Of a stretch of 25,291 nt of DNA, positions 1 through 7,321 are shown piece by piece. Below the pieces are notes generated by a model. It was given only the letters and a program-made list of their open reading frames with translations. It did not search any database and was not told where the DNA came from. The translations under genes and the position numbers were made by a program. Where the stretch lies: assembly GCA_018812885.1 (NCBI GenBank), contig JAHJCW010000097.1, positions 1 through 25,291 on the forward strand, in the 5' to 3' direction. Every line of letters begins with the position of its first letter. Position 1 is the first letter of the stretch. Source of the DNA: a bacterium. GTDB lineage: Bacteria > Fidelibacterota > Marinisomatia > Marinisomatales > JAHJCW01.

Positions 1-1
1 A

Positions 2-1411
2 ACAGGAACAATAACCTTTGACTATATTTTATCCCATAACCAAAAATTACTAGAGCATAGCGATCGCGATTACGGTGTGGCTTTTGAATTGCTACTAATC
101 ATAATTGAAAAATTGTTAAAATTAAGTGATTTTCGTGATATTTATTTAATGAGGCATTTAGTAACACACTTATTTTTTCTATTAGGTGCTTTTTTTTGTT
201 ATAAGTTAGTTGATTTTTTATATAAAAATAAACGAATGGCTACAATTGGTTTTTTATTTATTGTACTCCACCCGGTCATTTGTACTAATTCTTTTTTCAA
301 TAGTAAAGATATCCCGTTCATGGCGATGTTTCAAATTTGTCTGTATATCGTCGCGGTGACATTCAGAAAAAAAACCGTAATAAATTTTATCATATTAGGA
401 ATTAGTGTTGGTCTCTTGATAAATATTAGGTTAATGGGCGTGTTACTGCCCTTTTGCATAGGTCTGTTTTTGATTATTGATGCTTATAAAGAAAAAAAGT
501 ACCTGCATAATTTTAAATTAGCATCAATTTTTGCGATTGCTACTTCTATGACATTATATATTAGCTGGCCTTATCTTTGGACTGCACCGATTAAAAATTT
601 TGTGTTAGCTTTTAAAAATATGGCCAATTATCATTGGGGTGGCGTTGTATTATTTAATGGTCATTTTATTAAGGCCACTGAAGTTAGCTGGGATTATATA
701 CCTGAATGGTTTTTACTAACAACTCCAGTATTTTTCCTAATAATAGGATTACTTTGTACAATCCTTTTAATATTTCATTTTTATAAGAAACCTTCTGCCT
801 TTATTTTTAATTCCAAGGATAGAAATAATCTGTTATTTTTAATTTGCTTCTTTTCTCCGCTAATAGTTGTCATACTCATACACTCAACATTGTATGATGG
901 CTGGCGACATATGTTTTTTATTTACCCTTCTTTTGTTTTAATTAGCGCGTATGGATTAAATTTTTTATGGGGGAAAAATAAAAAAACCATGATTGTAGTC
1001 TATTCTTCTATATCCATTATTTTAATGGGGGCTTATATAATTAAAGCATTTCCTTTAGAACATACATATTTCAATCCTTTTGTTACTTTAACTACGCCAG
1101 AATATATTAGAAAAAACTTTGATTTGGATTATTGGGGTCTATCATATAAGCAATCTTTAGAGTATATTTTAAAAAATGATGACTCGCCGTCTATCAATAT
1201 ATGTGTTGCAAATTTCCCCGGAGAGCTCAATGTACAATTTTTACCTCCTCGTGATAGAACAAGAATAAATATAGTCCCAATGGATCAAGCGACTTATTTC
1301 ATCACAAATTATAGATGGCATCCTCAGGATTATGAAGATATTGAGAAATCTGAATTTTATTCTATACATATAGAACATAATACTATAAGTAAAATTTATA
1401 AGCTTAAATAA
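2..1411 (+). CDS. GT39/ArnT-like membrane glycosyltransferase, 5'-truncated
   Basis: Polytopic membrane protein, probably a lipid-carrier-dependent glycosyltransferase of the GT39/GT83 (PMT/ArnT) superfamily that moves a sugar from a polyprenyl-phosphate donor on the outer face of the inner membrane. The frame is open from base 2, so the gene begins outside the window; a GTG at 77 is in frame but is probably internal, because the residues before it ('HSDRDYGVAFE') read like conserved family sequence. The visible part has about eight to ten hydrophobic segments. 'SFFNSKDIPFM' resembles the conserved loop of the family with an acidic residue near a lysine. A soluble C-terminal tail follows the last membrane segment. 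The acceptor cannot be told from sequence. Family assignment is by recognition of pattern only; another membrane glycosyltransferase family is possible. Confidence 0.7.
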   Translation, partial: TGTITFDYILSHNQKLLEHSDRDYGVAFELLLIIIEKLLKLSDFRDIYLMRHLVTHLFFLLGAFFCYKLVDFLYKNKRMATIGFLFIVLHPVICTNSFFNSKDIPFMAMFQICLYIVAVTFRKKTVINFIILGISVGLLINIRLMGVLLPFCIGLFLIIDAYKEKKYLHNFKLASIFAIATSMTLYISWPYLWTAPIKNFVLAFKNMANYHWGGVVLFNGHFIKATEVSWDYIPEWFLLTTPVFFLIIGLLCTILLIFHFYKKPSAFIFNSKDRNNLLFLICFFSPLIVVILIHSTLYDGWRHMFFIYPSFVLISAYGLNFLWGKNKKTMIVVYSSISIILMGAYIIKAFPLEHTYFNPFVTLTTPEYIRKNFDLDYWGLSYKQSLEYILKNDDSPSINICVANFPGELNVQFLPPRDRTRINIVPMDQATYFITNYRWHPQDYEDIEKSEFYSIHIEHNTISKIYKLK

Positions 1412-1531
1412 TATTTAAGAATACAGCATAAATTACAGAGACAAAGCACATTAAAAATGGGGTCAAGCAAATCTAACATAGAAAGCGTAATTAAGACAAA
1501 AACAACGGTAAAACCGATTGGAACATTATAG

Positions 1532-1882
1532 ATGAATAAAAGATTCATCCCAATTGCTTCAGATTTTTTGAAGCTGCATGAACAGCACAAGTTAATTGAT
1601 TGTTATCGTTCTATAATTGAAAAACATGGATTAGTGCAATCATCCAAACCGATGCAGAATAGTGAGAATTATTTTTTTATACTGACCGGTGGTACAGAGA
1701 ATAAATTCATCGAATTAGTTAAAGATGTTAAGAATTCCGATAAAATTAAAATTATAGCAATTGGAATAAACAACTCCCTCCCCGCCGCACTTGAGATACT
1801 TGCGTATGTAAATCAGGAGGGAAAAGAGGGTAAAATTTATTATCTGAAAAATATAAATGATTATAATGGGTTATCCGACTGA
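1532..1882 (+). CDS. L-fucose isomerase-like protein, N-terminal part (probably split gene)
   Basis: A 116-residue ORF that looks like the N-terminal Rossmann-like portion of an L-fucose/L-arabinose isomerase-related protein: 'ILTGGTE' and 'NNSLPAALEILAYVNQ' fit a sugar-isomerase-like N-terminal domain that normally continues into the catalytic part. It stops at a TGA at 1880-1882, while the rest of the expected protein continues in the next frame from 1857. The two ORFs together give about 390 residues, a sensible length for one intact family member. The ATG has no strong Shine-Dalgarno sequence. A purine-rich AGGAGG occurs inside the gene (1815-1820), too far from the second ORF's start to be its normal binding site. 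Whether the break is a sequencing error, a real mutation, recoding or a true two-subunit arrangement cannot be decided here. Confidence 0.6.
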   Translation: MNKRFIPIASDFLKLHEQHKLIDCYRSIIEKHGLVQSSKPMQNSENYFFILTGGTENKFIELVKDVKNSDKIKIIAIGINNSLPAALEILAYVNQEGKEGKIYYLKNINDYNGLSD

Positions 1883-2702
1883 ACGAGTAGGAATTATTGG
1901 GAAACCATCCGATTGGCTGATAGCGAGTGTTCCAGCTGATGATGTATTAAATAAATTAGATGGTTTTGAGTTTATAAATATTCCGATTCAAGATCTATAC
2001 AGAATTTATGATGAAGTTCTGCCAAAGGCAGATGGCAAACTATTAGAATCCTTTCCTATTTCAAATGATAATATCGATCAAAATGAGTTCAAAAAAGCCG
2101 AAGCATTTTACTTGGCACTAAAGCAACTTGTCGATGAAAAAAATCTAACTGCATTTACGATACGATGTTTTGACCTATTACTGGAATACCAAACAACGGG
2201 ATGTTTTGCGTTAGCAAAATTAAACAATGAAGGCATTATTGCCGGTTGTGAAGGCGATATTGTCAGTCTCATCGGGATGATTATTGCCGTGCGGCAAACA
2301 GGACAGCAAGTTTGGATGGCAAATCCCTCACAAATTGATATTGAAAATCAGCAGTTAATATTAGCGCATTGTACCTTGCCCACTTGTATGGCTGAGAATG
2401 TTAAACTGGACACTCATTTTGAATCCAACCAAGGAATTGGATTAAGTGGCAAACTTAAAGAAGAAGATGTCACGCTCTTTAGATTAGGGGGAAAGGAGCT
2501 AGATAAAAAGTTTGTAATCACCGGCAAAATCATTCCGCACGAACATAATCCTAATTTGTGCAGAACTCAGATCAGAGTTAAAGTTGATGATAGTGAAAAA
2601 TTAAATCAATTGTTAACCAATCCACTTGGAAATCATTTACTTGTTTTATTTGGAAAACATACTGATATTCTAGCTGAATATATAAAAAATAAAAGGATTT
2701 AG
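1857..2702 (+). CDS. L-fucose isomerase-like protein, C-terminal catalytic part
   Basis: 281-residue ORF carrying the main part of an L-fucose/arabinose isomerase-like protein (aldose-ketose isomerase superfamily, Mn-dependent). Recognisable blocks are 'ERVGIIGKPSDWLIAS' (residues 9-24), 'GCEGDIVSLIGM' (130-141, with an acidic pair likely to bind metal), 'MANPSQID' (144-151), 'AHCTLP' (160-165), 'GKLKEEDVTLFRLGG' (198-212) and the C-terminal 'LGNHLLVLFGKH' (257-268), whose His could be the family's metal-ligand histidine. The sugar substrate is unknown; the protein is well diverged from E. coli FucI. The frame opens only at 1857, right after a TAA at 1854-1856, and overlaps the preceding ORF by 26 nt. 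Two possible starts (1857 and 1866) lack a well-placed Shine-Dalgarno, which favours a frameshifted single gene over an independently started one. An amidinohydrolase gene follows after 2 nt. Confidence 0.7.
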   Translation: MIIMGYPTERVGIIGKPSDWLIASVPADDVLNKLDGFEFINIPIQDLYRIYDEVLPKADGKLLESFPISNDNIDQNEFKKAEAFYLALKQLVDEKNLTAFTIRCFDLLLEYQTTGCFALAKLNNEGIIAGCEGDIVSLIGMIIAVRQTGQQVWMANPSQIDIENQQLILAHCTLPTCMAENVKLDTHFESNQGIGLSGKLKEEDVTLFRLGGKELDKKFVITGKIIPHEHNPNLCRTQIRVKVDDSEKLNQLLTNPLGNHLLVLFGKHTDILAEYIKNKRI

Positions 2703-2707
2703 AATTG
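2691..2707 (+). promoter_or_regulatory. Shine-Dalgarno that fixes a TTG start
   Basis: AAAAGGA at 2691-2697 lies 7 nt before the TTG at 2705, inside the end of the upstream gene. This spacing and the conserved protein start that follows ('MFTDAIVRTP') support TTG as the initiation codon of the amidinohydrolase gene. Confidence 0.65.
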
Positions 2708-3466
2708 TTTACAGATGCAATAGTACGAACACCGTGTAAAAATATAATAAATGGCATAACAACTTCAAATGAAGGTGAACCGGATTATATAAAAGCAATA
2801 AATCAGCACAAACTTTATATCAACGCATTAAAATTTTGCGGTTTAGAAGTTACTGTTCTTCCTGAAAAGGATAATTACCCGGATTCGACTTTTGTGGAAG
2901 ATGTTGCCCTATTAACTCCAAATTGTGCGATTATCACCAATCCCGGCGCTCCCTCAAGACAAAAGGAAACCAATTCTATTAAAATGGTAATTGTAGACTT
3001 TTACGACACTATCAAAGTGATAAAGTCGCCTGGAACAGTTGATGCCGGTGACATAATGATGGTTGGATCACATTATTATATAGGTTTATCTAAAAGGACA
3101 AACTCTGCTGGAGCAAATCAAATCATTAAAATTCTAAATAAATATGATATGACCGGCTCAACTGTACCGTTGAGCAATATGATACATTTAAAATCAGGTG
3201 TAGCTTATTTAGAGAATAATAATTTAGTTGTAACCGGTGAGTTCATAAATAAACCGGAATTTAAAAAATTCAATCTTATCAAAATTGATGATGATGAAAG
3301 TTATGCGGCTAACTGCGTTTGGATAAACGATTATGTATTAGTTGCCAAAGGATATCCTAAAGCAAAGAAATCAATTGAACAAGCGGGATATAAAACTATT
3401 GAATTGGGTATGTCGGAATTCAGAAAGTTAGATGGTGGAATAAGCTGCCTATCATTAAGATTTTGA
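2705..3466 (+). CDS. Dimethylarginine dimethylaminohydrolase (DDAH) family amidinohydrolase
   Basis: Cytoplasmic guanidine-modifying hydrolase of the pentein fold. The family cleaves N-omega-methylated arginines to citrulline plus methylamines; some bacterial members act on arginine or related guanidines, so the substrate is not settled. The 253 residues match the usual bacterial length. Substrate-site and catalytic blocks are present: 'NYPDSTFVEDVALL' (57-70), 'NPGAPSRQKE' (79-88), 'TVDAGDIMM' (111-119), 'HLKSG' with catalytic His161, and 'LDGGISC' with the nucleophile Cys248. By alignment in the mind, the acidic triad member is Asp113, as in mammalian DDAH, where Pseudomonas DDAH uses Glu. 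The start is TTG, preceded by a good Shine-Dalgarno. It follows the isomerase-like ORF by 2 nt, implying cotranscription. Its last 12 nt overlap the convergent transporter gene. Confidence 0.88.
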   Translation: MFTDAIVRTPCKNIINGITTSNEGEPDYIKAINQHKLYINALKFCGLEVTVLPEKDNYPDSTFVEDVALLTPNCAIITNPGAPSRQKETNSIKMVIVDFYDTIKVIKSPGTVDAGDIMMVGSHYYIGLSKRTNSAGANQIIKILNKYDMTGSTVPLSNMIHLKSGVAYLENNNLVVTGEFINKPEFKKFNLIKIDDDESYAANCVWINDYVLVAKGYPKAKKSIEQAGYKTIELGMSEFRKLDGGISCLSLRF

Positions 3467-4627
3467 TTTACCGATTGCTTTAATAAAAGGTACAACCAAA
3501 ACTAATCCGGGAATAAAGAATAATGCCATTGCCGGGAACACGAAATTAATTCCGTAATTTTCAGCTATTAAACCGCCGATACCGGCGGCAAAAGAACCAA
3601 CTCCAAAACTTAAGAAAAAGCTGATCCCGTAACTCAATCCACGATGCTTACTGTGCGATATTTGTGCAATTAAAGAATTCCCAACCGGCTGCCAAATAAA
3701 ATGTGTAACTCCCAATAATATGCCAAAGATAACAAGTGGAATTCCGGTTGTGTAACCCATCAATGCCAATAATGGAATATTTAATAGAATGACCCATAAT
3801 AATATTTTAGGTCTGCAATATTTATCGCCCAATACTCCACCTACCATCTGACCAATTATTCCCGATAAAAGTACTATTGTTGTGAATAATCCCCCTCTAA
3901 TTGTGTCGGATAATGGTGCAAAAATATTACGTGTTTCCAATGCAAAATGTGCCGGCATGAAGGTTGTAAATCCGGCAAATGCTAACCCGACCATTATGAT
4001 CATTCCATAATATAATAATAGCGCAGGGCGATTGGTTGCTTCGGGCTGAATATGGTCAGCGGTTTCGGGTTCCCGCTTCCGCGATGGGATAAATATCATT
4101 GTGCTTAAAAACAACAATAACATAATAATTCCCAATACTAAATATGGCAATCTCCATCCACTAAGAACTGTGAGAGTTGCACCAATTATTGGTCCTAACG
4201 CTAAACCTATAGAGCCCATAATGCCATGAAAAGCCATACCTTTGCTAATCGCTTTAACGCGACGTGAAATTATAGTAAGTCCGGCGGGATGGTAAATACT
4301 GCTGAATAAACCTAGGGACATCAGACCGCCGGTCAATGTCCACAATGTTTGCGATAAAATAATAATAATTATTGAAGCTACTACACCAAGTTGATAAATT
4401 AATAGTAACGTTCTGCCACCTAATCTTTTCTCCAAGATTCCGGCCGGTAAAGCACCGAGACCAAACATGAATTGACTCGCAGTTGCGATCACTCCAAGAG
4501 TTGCTAAACCAACATCAAATTGCTTCTGTAATACTAAAAGAATGGCAGGTAGGACAAGCATCACGGAGTGAACCAACAAATGGCTAAATCCGGTGATAGT
4601 AAGAATTGTTTTTTCGTTATTATTCAT
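3455..4627 (-). CDS. MFS transporter, fosmidomycin-resistance (Fsr)-like
   Basis: A 390-residue inner-membrane secondary transporter of the major facilitator superfamily, with about twelve hydrophobic segments in two halves. The block 'SSIYHPAGLTIISRRV' (residues about 109-124) and the following 'KGMAFHGIMGSIGLALGP' are characteristic of the Fsr branch, whose E. coli member exports fosmidomycin; the natural substrate here is unknown. The gene begins only 10 nt after the stem-loop of the rplS terminator, and the bases before the ATG are nearly all A/T with no Shine-Dalgarno, so expression probably depends on read-through or on a promoter inside rplS. Its 3' end overlaps the convergent amidinohydrolase gene by 12 nt, with no obvious terminator between them. 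Confidence 0.8.
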   Translation of the reverse strand: MNNNEKTILTITGFSHLLVHSVMLVLPAILLVLQKQFDVGLATLGVIATASQFMFGLGALPAGILEKRLGGRTLLLIYQLGVVASIIIIILSQTLWTLTGGLMSLGLFSSIYHPAGLTIISRRVKAISKGMAFHGIMGSIGLALGPIIGATLTVLSGWRLPYLVLGIIMLLLFLSTMIFIPSRKREPETADHIQPEATNRPALLLYYGMIIMVGLAFAGFTTFMPAHFALETRNIFAPLSDTIRGGLFTTIVLLSGIIGQMVGGVLGDKYCRPKILLWVILLNIPLLALMGYTTGIPLVIFGILLGVTHFIWQPVGNSLIAQISHSKHRGLSYGISFFLSFGVGSFAAGIGGLIAENYGINFVFPAMALFFIPGLVLVVPFIKAIGKSKS

Positions 4628-4631
4628 TTAT

Positions 4632-4665
4632 AAATAAAAAAGCCCTCAATCAATAGAGAGCTTTT
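4632..4665 (-). terminator. Rho-independent terminator of the ffh-rplS operon
   Basis: On the minus strand AAAAGCTCTC (4665-4656) pairs with GAGGGCTTTT (4647-4638) across an 8-nt loop, with one U-G wobble. The stem is followed by an uninterrupted T run and then a T-rich stretch (4641-4632). The hairpin lies 18 nt past the rplS stop codon, as expected for the end of the translation operon. Confidence 0.85.
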
Positions 4666-4682
4666 AACCAAAGATTAAATCT

Positions 4683-5024
4683 CTACCGCTTTTCCGTTAT
4701 CCTTGCTGCTTTACCTGTCAAACTCCGCAAATAATGAAGTTTTGCACGTCGCACTTTTCCTCGCCGGATTACTTTTATTGAAGCGATCATCGGTGAATGA
4801 AGCGGAAATATCCTTTCAACACCAACCCCGCTAGATATTTTCCGTACAGTAATAGTTTCTTCAATACCACCATGTTTACGAGCTATCACAACACCCTGAA
4901 AACGCTGTACACGTTCCTTGTCGCCCTCCACAACTCGTATATCCATAGAAATTGTATCACCCGGACTGAAATCAGGGATATCATTTTTCAATAAATCTTT
5001 TGTTACTTCATGTAATTTGTTCAT
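4683..5024 (-). CDS. rplS: 50S ribosomal protein L19
   Basis: Large-subunit ribosomal protein L19, located at the interface with the 30S subunit. The 113 residues are the normal length. Family blocks are visible: 'FSPGDTISMDIRVVEGDKER' (19-38), 'RVQRFQGVVIARKHGG' (38-53), 'TVRKISSGVGVERIFPLHSP' (59-78) and 'VRRAKLHYLR' (92-101). The ATG start overlaps the trmD stop (ATGA, 4 nt), so translation is coupled to trmD. It is the last gene before the strong intrinsic terminator. The rimM-trmD-rplS order is conserved widely in bacteria. Confidence 0.97.
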   Translation of the reverse strand: MNKLHEVTKDLLKNDIPDFSPGDTISMDIRVVEGDKERVQRFQGVVIARKHGGIEETITVRKISSGVGVERIFPLHSPMIASIKVIRRGKVRRAKLHYLRSLTGKAARITEKR

Positions 5025-5743
5025 TCTTTCTTCTCCGTAAGATCACTTTTCTCTAAATATTTTTTCCATATATCAGGGCGCTTAACTTTTGTACGTTTCT
5101 CTCTCTGAGATTTACGCCACTCATCAATTTTTTTGTGATGTCCTTCAAACAAGACATCCGGTACTTTCATACCTTCAATTTCACGCGGTCTCGTATAATA
5201 TGGTGCATCCAATAAATCTGATGCAAACGTATCACTCATAGCAGAATCATATTTATTCAACACACCGGGAATCAATCTAACAACACTGTCAATGATCATC
5301 ATTGTCGGAAGTTCTCCGGCCGTAACAACAAAATCACCAATCGAATATTCATGAGTTACGTATTTCTTAACGACCCTTTCATCAATTCCTTTATAATGCC
5401 CGCAAATAAAAATTAACTTGTCAACTTGACTATTTTCCATAGCCAACTCATGTGTCCATTGAACACCTTGCGGTGATGGATATACTACCCTCACATTATC
5501 AGAATCCAATTGTTTTAAGCTATAATCAATTGCTTTAAACAATGGTTCTGCCATCATTACCATTCCGTCGCCACCACCAAACGGTTCATCATCAACTTGC
5601 CGATAATTTCCTAGAGTGAAATCTCGCAGGTTCACAACCTTAAACTCCACAATATTCCGCTCAACAGCCTGCCTAAGCATGCTGTTTGCGATTAGACTAT
5701 CAATTGTATCAGGTACCGGAGTAATAATTACGATCTGCTTCAA
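5021..5743 (-). CDS. trmD: tRNA (guanine-N1-)-methyltransferase TrmD
   Basis: SpoU-class (SPOUT) methyltransferase that puts a methyl group on N1 of G37 in tRNAs reading codons that begin with C or with some purines, preventing +1 frameshifting. The 240 residues are typical. Motifs seen: 'DDEPFGGGDGMVMM' (51-64), 'ICGHYKGIDERV' (113-124), the trefoil-knot segment 'EYSIGDFVVTAGELP' (132-146), and 'YTRPREIEGMKVPDVLFEGHH' near 183-203, which is the tRNA-binding and catalytic linker. The start is TTG; its last two bases form the rimM stop codon with the next A (TTGA), a 4-nt overlap like the ATGA overlap at its own end. This coupling supports the TTG start. Confidence 0.96.
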   Translation of the reverse strand: MKQIVIITPVPDTIDSLIANSMLRQAVERNIVEFKVVNLRDFTLGNYRQVDDEPFGGGDGMVMMAEPLFKAIDYSLKQLDSDNVRVVYPSPQGVQWTHELAMENSQVDKLIFICGHYKGIDERVVKKYVTHEYSIGDFVVTAGELPTMMIIDSVVRLIPGVLNKYDSAMSDTFASDLLDAPYYTRPREIEGMKVPDVLFEGHHKKIDEWRKSQREKRTKVKRPDIWKKYLEKSDLTEKKE

Positions 5744-6240
5744 CCCAGCAGACCGTCCATCGGATTAATTTCTATTGCTCTCTCATCATGGTAAATTGAT
5801 TTTACGACTTCAGGAATCACCGGTATCAAAATCTCACGGTCATTATTACGAATTACGTAAATATCATTTACTGGAAGCCACAATATTTCAATCAATTCAC
5901 CAACAATATCACCAATATCAGTCACAACTGTATAGCCAATTAAATCACCGGAAACTTGATTGATTTCATCATCAATCGTCACAGAAGCATATACATATTT
6001 TCCATTGATTGCTTCCGCCTCGCTACGTGAATCAATTCCTTTGAACATGCAGCGGACTTGTTTGCCATCCTTAGCTTTTTCTAATAGCTCAATCTTAGTA
6101 CTCGCCGATTCGGAGTCACCTAAAAATATCGGTTTTTCCGATATATAATCTTCACAATATCTAGACAAGGGCGCTAACCGTACACCACCTTTCATACCGA
6201 ATGGTTTTGAAATTCTTGCAATGGCAAACTTCTTTTCCAT
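5740..6240 (-). CDS. rimM: Ribosome maturation factor RimM
   Basis: Assembly factor for the 30S head domain that binds S19 and helps 16S rRNA maturation. The 166 residues fit the family. The N-terminal RimM barrel starts with 'FAIARISKPFGMKGGVRL' (5-22), matching the conserved 'G.I...HGLKGEVRV' pattern in degenerate form. The C-terminal PRC-barrel-like half includes 'LIGYTVVTDIGDIVGELIEI' (100-119) and 'REILIPVIPEVVKSI', the usual 'iPfv...v..vD' region. It is followed by trmD with a 4-nt overlap and preceded by khpA with a 5-nt gap, so it is an interior operon gene. Confidence 0.92.
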   Translation of the reverse strand: MEKKFAIARISKPFGMKGGVRLAPLSRYCEDYISEKPIFLGDSESASTKIELLEKAKDGKQVRCMFKGIDSRSEAEAINGKYVYASVTIDDEINQVSGDLIGYTVVTDIGDIVGELIEILWLPVNDIYVIRNNDREILIPVIPEVVKSIYHDERAIEINPMDGLLG

Positions 6241-6245
6241 ATTAC

Positions 6246-6497
6246 TTAATCTTTCTTCTCGTTTTTATCGATAACATCTAAACGGGCGCGTTTTCCACCA
6301 TTTTTTGCATTAATTGCAAATAAAAGTGAGCGCAGGGCAGAAATGTTTCTACCTTTTTTCCCGATTACTTTTCCAAAATCACCTTCACCAACAGTTAATT
6401 CAAATATTATTTGTTGTTCACCTTCTACAGCGTTAACATTTACTTCATCCGGTTTATCAACTAACTGTTTTACTACCATTTCTATGAATTCCTGCAT
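6246..6497 (-). CDS. khpA: KH-domain RNA-binding protein KhpA
   Basis: Small single-KH-domain RNA-binding protein (KhpA/YlqC family) that in Gram-positive bacteria partners with KhpB/Jag in RNA binding and cell-division control; its role in this lineage is inferred from homology. The 83 residues are the family's length. The RNA-binding 'GKVIGKKGRNISALRSLL' (38-55) contains the GxxG loop. It sits between rpsP and rimM, its usual position. An AGGAGGT Shine-Dalgarno (6508-6502, minus strand) lies 4 nt before the ATG, the strongest ribosome binding site in the window, suggesting that it is translated independently of rpsP. Confidence 0.92.
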   Translation of the reverse strand: MQEFIEMVVKQLVDKPDEVNVNAVEGEQQIIFELTVGEGDFGKVIGKKGRNISALRSLLFAINAKNGGKRARLDVIDKNEKKD

Positions 6498-6519
6498 TAC
6501 TACCTCCTATCGGTATCGA

Positions 6520-7308
6520 TTATTTGTCGTCTTTAGCTTCGTCTTTTAACTCAGCACCTTTTGCACTCGGTTTTTCTTCAGACTTTTTCTTTGGAGTGCT
6601 TTTTTTAGTTGTCGTTACTTCTTTTGTTTCTTCAGCTTCTTTTTCGATTTCTGTTGATTTATCTTCAACAACTTCTGTTTTTTCGGTCTCTTCTACTCCG
6701 GTTTCTTCCGTCTTTAGCTCAGCTTCTTCTTTTATCGACTCAGTTTTTTCCTTAGTTTTTTCTACCGTTGATTCTTCCTGCTCTTTTTTATCTTCAACTT
6801 TTTCTTCCGTTTCATTTGTTTCAGCTTTTTCTTCGACCTGTTCCTCTGTTTTTTCTGCTCCTACTTGCTTTTCAGTTGAAGTCTCACTAACAGCTTCCTT
6901 TACTTCATCTTTCTTCTCGGATTCTTTAGCTTTCTTTTTTGTTGCTTTTTCAACAGCATTTAACTCTTCCTTAGCCTGAGCTTCTTTTCTCAGAGCAAAT
7001 TTTTGTATTTCTTTTTCGATTGCTTTTTCATCCAAACCTTGTTTCATTAAATGCCATTTAAAAGAAATACCAGCTCTTTTCATTAAATTATGAGTGATGT
7101 CAGATGGTTGTGCACCGAGTTGCAACCAGTGTAAAATACGTTCTTCATTAATTTCAAAATTGTTTGTTTTATCTATCGCAATTGGATTATACCATCCCAA
7201 TTCTTCAATTGCTGCACCATCTCGTCGTTGACGTGAATCTATCACTACAACTCTATAAAACGGTCTATTTTTCCTTCCGATTCTCTTCAGTCTTATTCGT
7301 GTTGCCAA
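6520..7308 (-). CDS. rpsP: 30S ribosomal protein S16 with long acidic/basic C-terminal tail
   Basis: Small-subunit ribosomal protein S16, an early assembly protein. The ribosomal domain is residues 1 to about 82 ('MATRIRLKRIGRKNRPFYRV', 'DSRQRRDGAAIEELGWYNP', 'RILHWLQLGAQPSDITHNLM'). Residues about 83-115 are a helical extension like that in other FCB-group S16 proteins. Residues about 116-262 are a low-complexity tail almost wholly of E, K, T, S, V and A, ending 'AELKDEAKDDK'. The total of 262 residues is about three times the usual 80-90. The start is TTG with GAGGAG (7321-7316) 7 nt upstream overlapping the ffh stop codon. The tail stays in frame to its stop with no sign of a frameshift, and there is no recognised second domain in it. 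Confidence 0.95.
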   Translation of the reverse strand: MATRIRLKRIGRKNRPFYRVVVIDSRQRRDGAAIEELGWYNPIAIDKTNNFEINEERILHWLQLGAQPSDITHNLMKRAGISFKWHLMKQGLDEKAIEKEIQKFALRKEAQAKEELNAVEKATKKKAKESEKKDEVKEAVSETSTEKQVGAEKTEEQVEEKAETNETEEKVEDKKEQEESTVEKTKEKTESIKEEAELKTEETGVEETEKTEVVEDKSTEIEKEAEETKEVTTTKKSTPKKKSEEKPSAKGAELKDEAKDDK

Positions 7309-7321
7309 AAGTAATCTCCTC
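7306..7321 (-). promoter_or_regulatory. Shine-Dalgarno that fixes the rpsP TTG start
   Basis: On the minus strand GAGGAG (7321-7316) overlaps the TGA stop of ffh and lies 7 nt before TTG (7308-7306). Because the S16 N-terminus begins exactly there, the TTG start is well supported. Confidence 0.75.

Noticed and set aside
1403..1419. Perfect 7-bp palindrome (CTTAAAT/ATTTAAG, 3-nt loop) over the stop codon of the glycosyltransferase gene
   Set aside because: The stem is almost all A/T and is not followed by a T run, so it is a poor terminator candidate and easily arises by chance in such AT-rich DNA.
6524..6979. Open reading frame of 151 codons on the + strand, serine-rich, opposite the rpsP tail
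   Set aside because: It is the antisense shadow of the E/K-rich low-complexity tail of S16; its Ser/Phe/Val bias is exactly what complementing GAA/AAA codons gives, and it has no family features.
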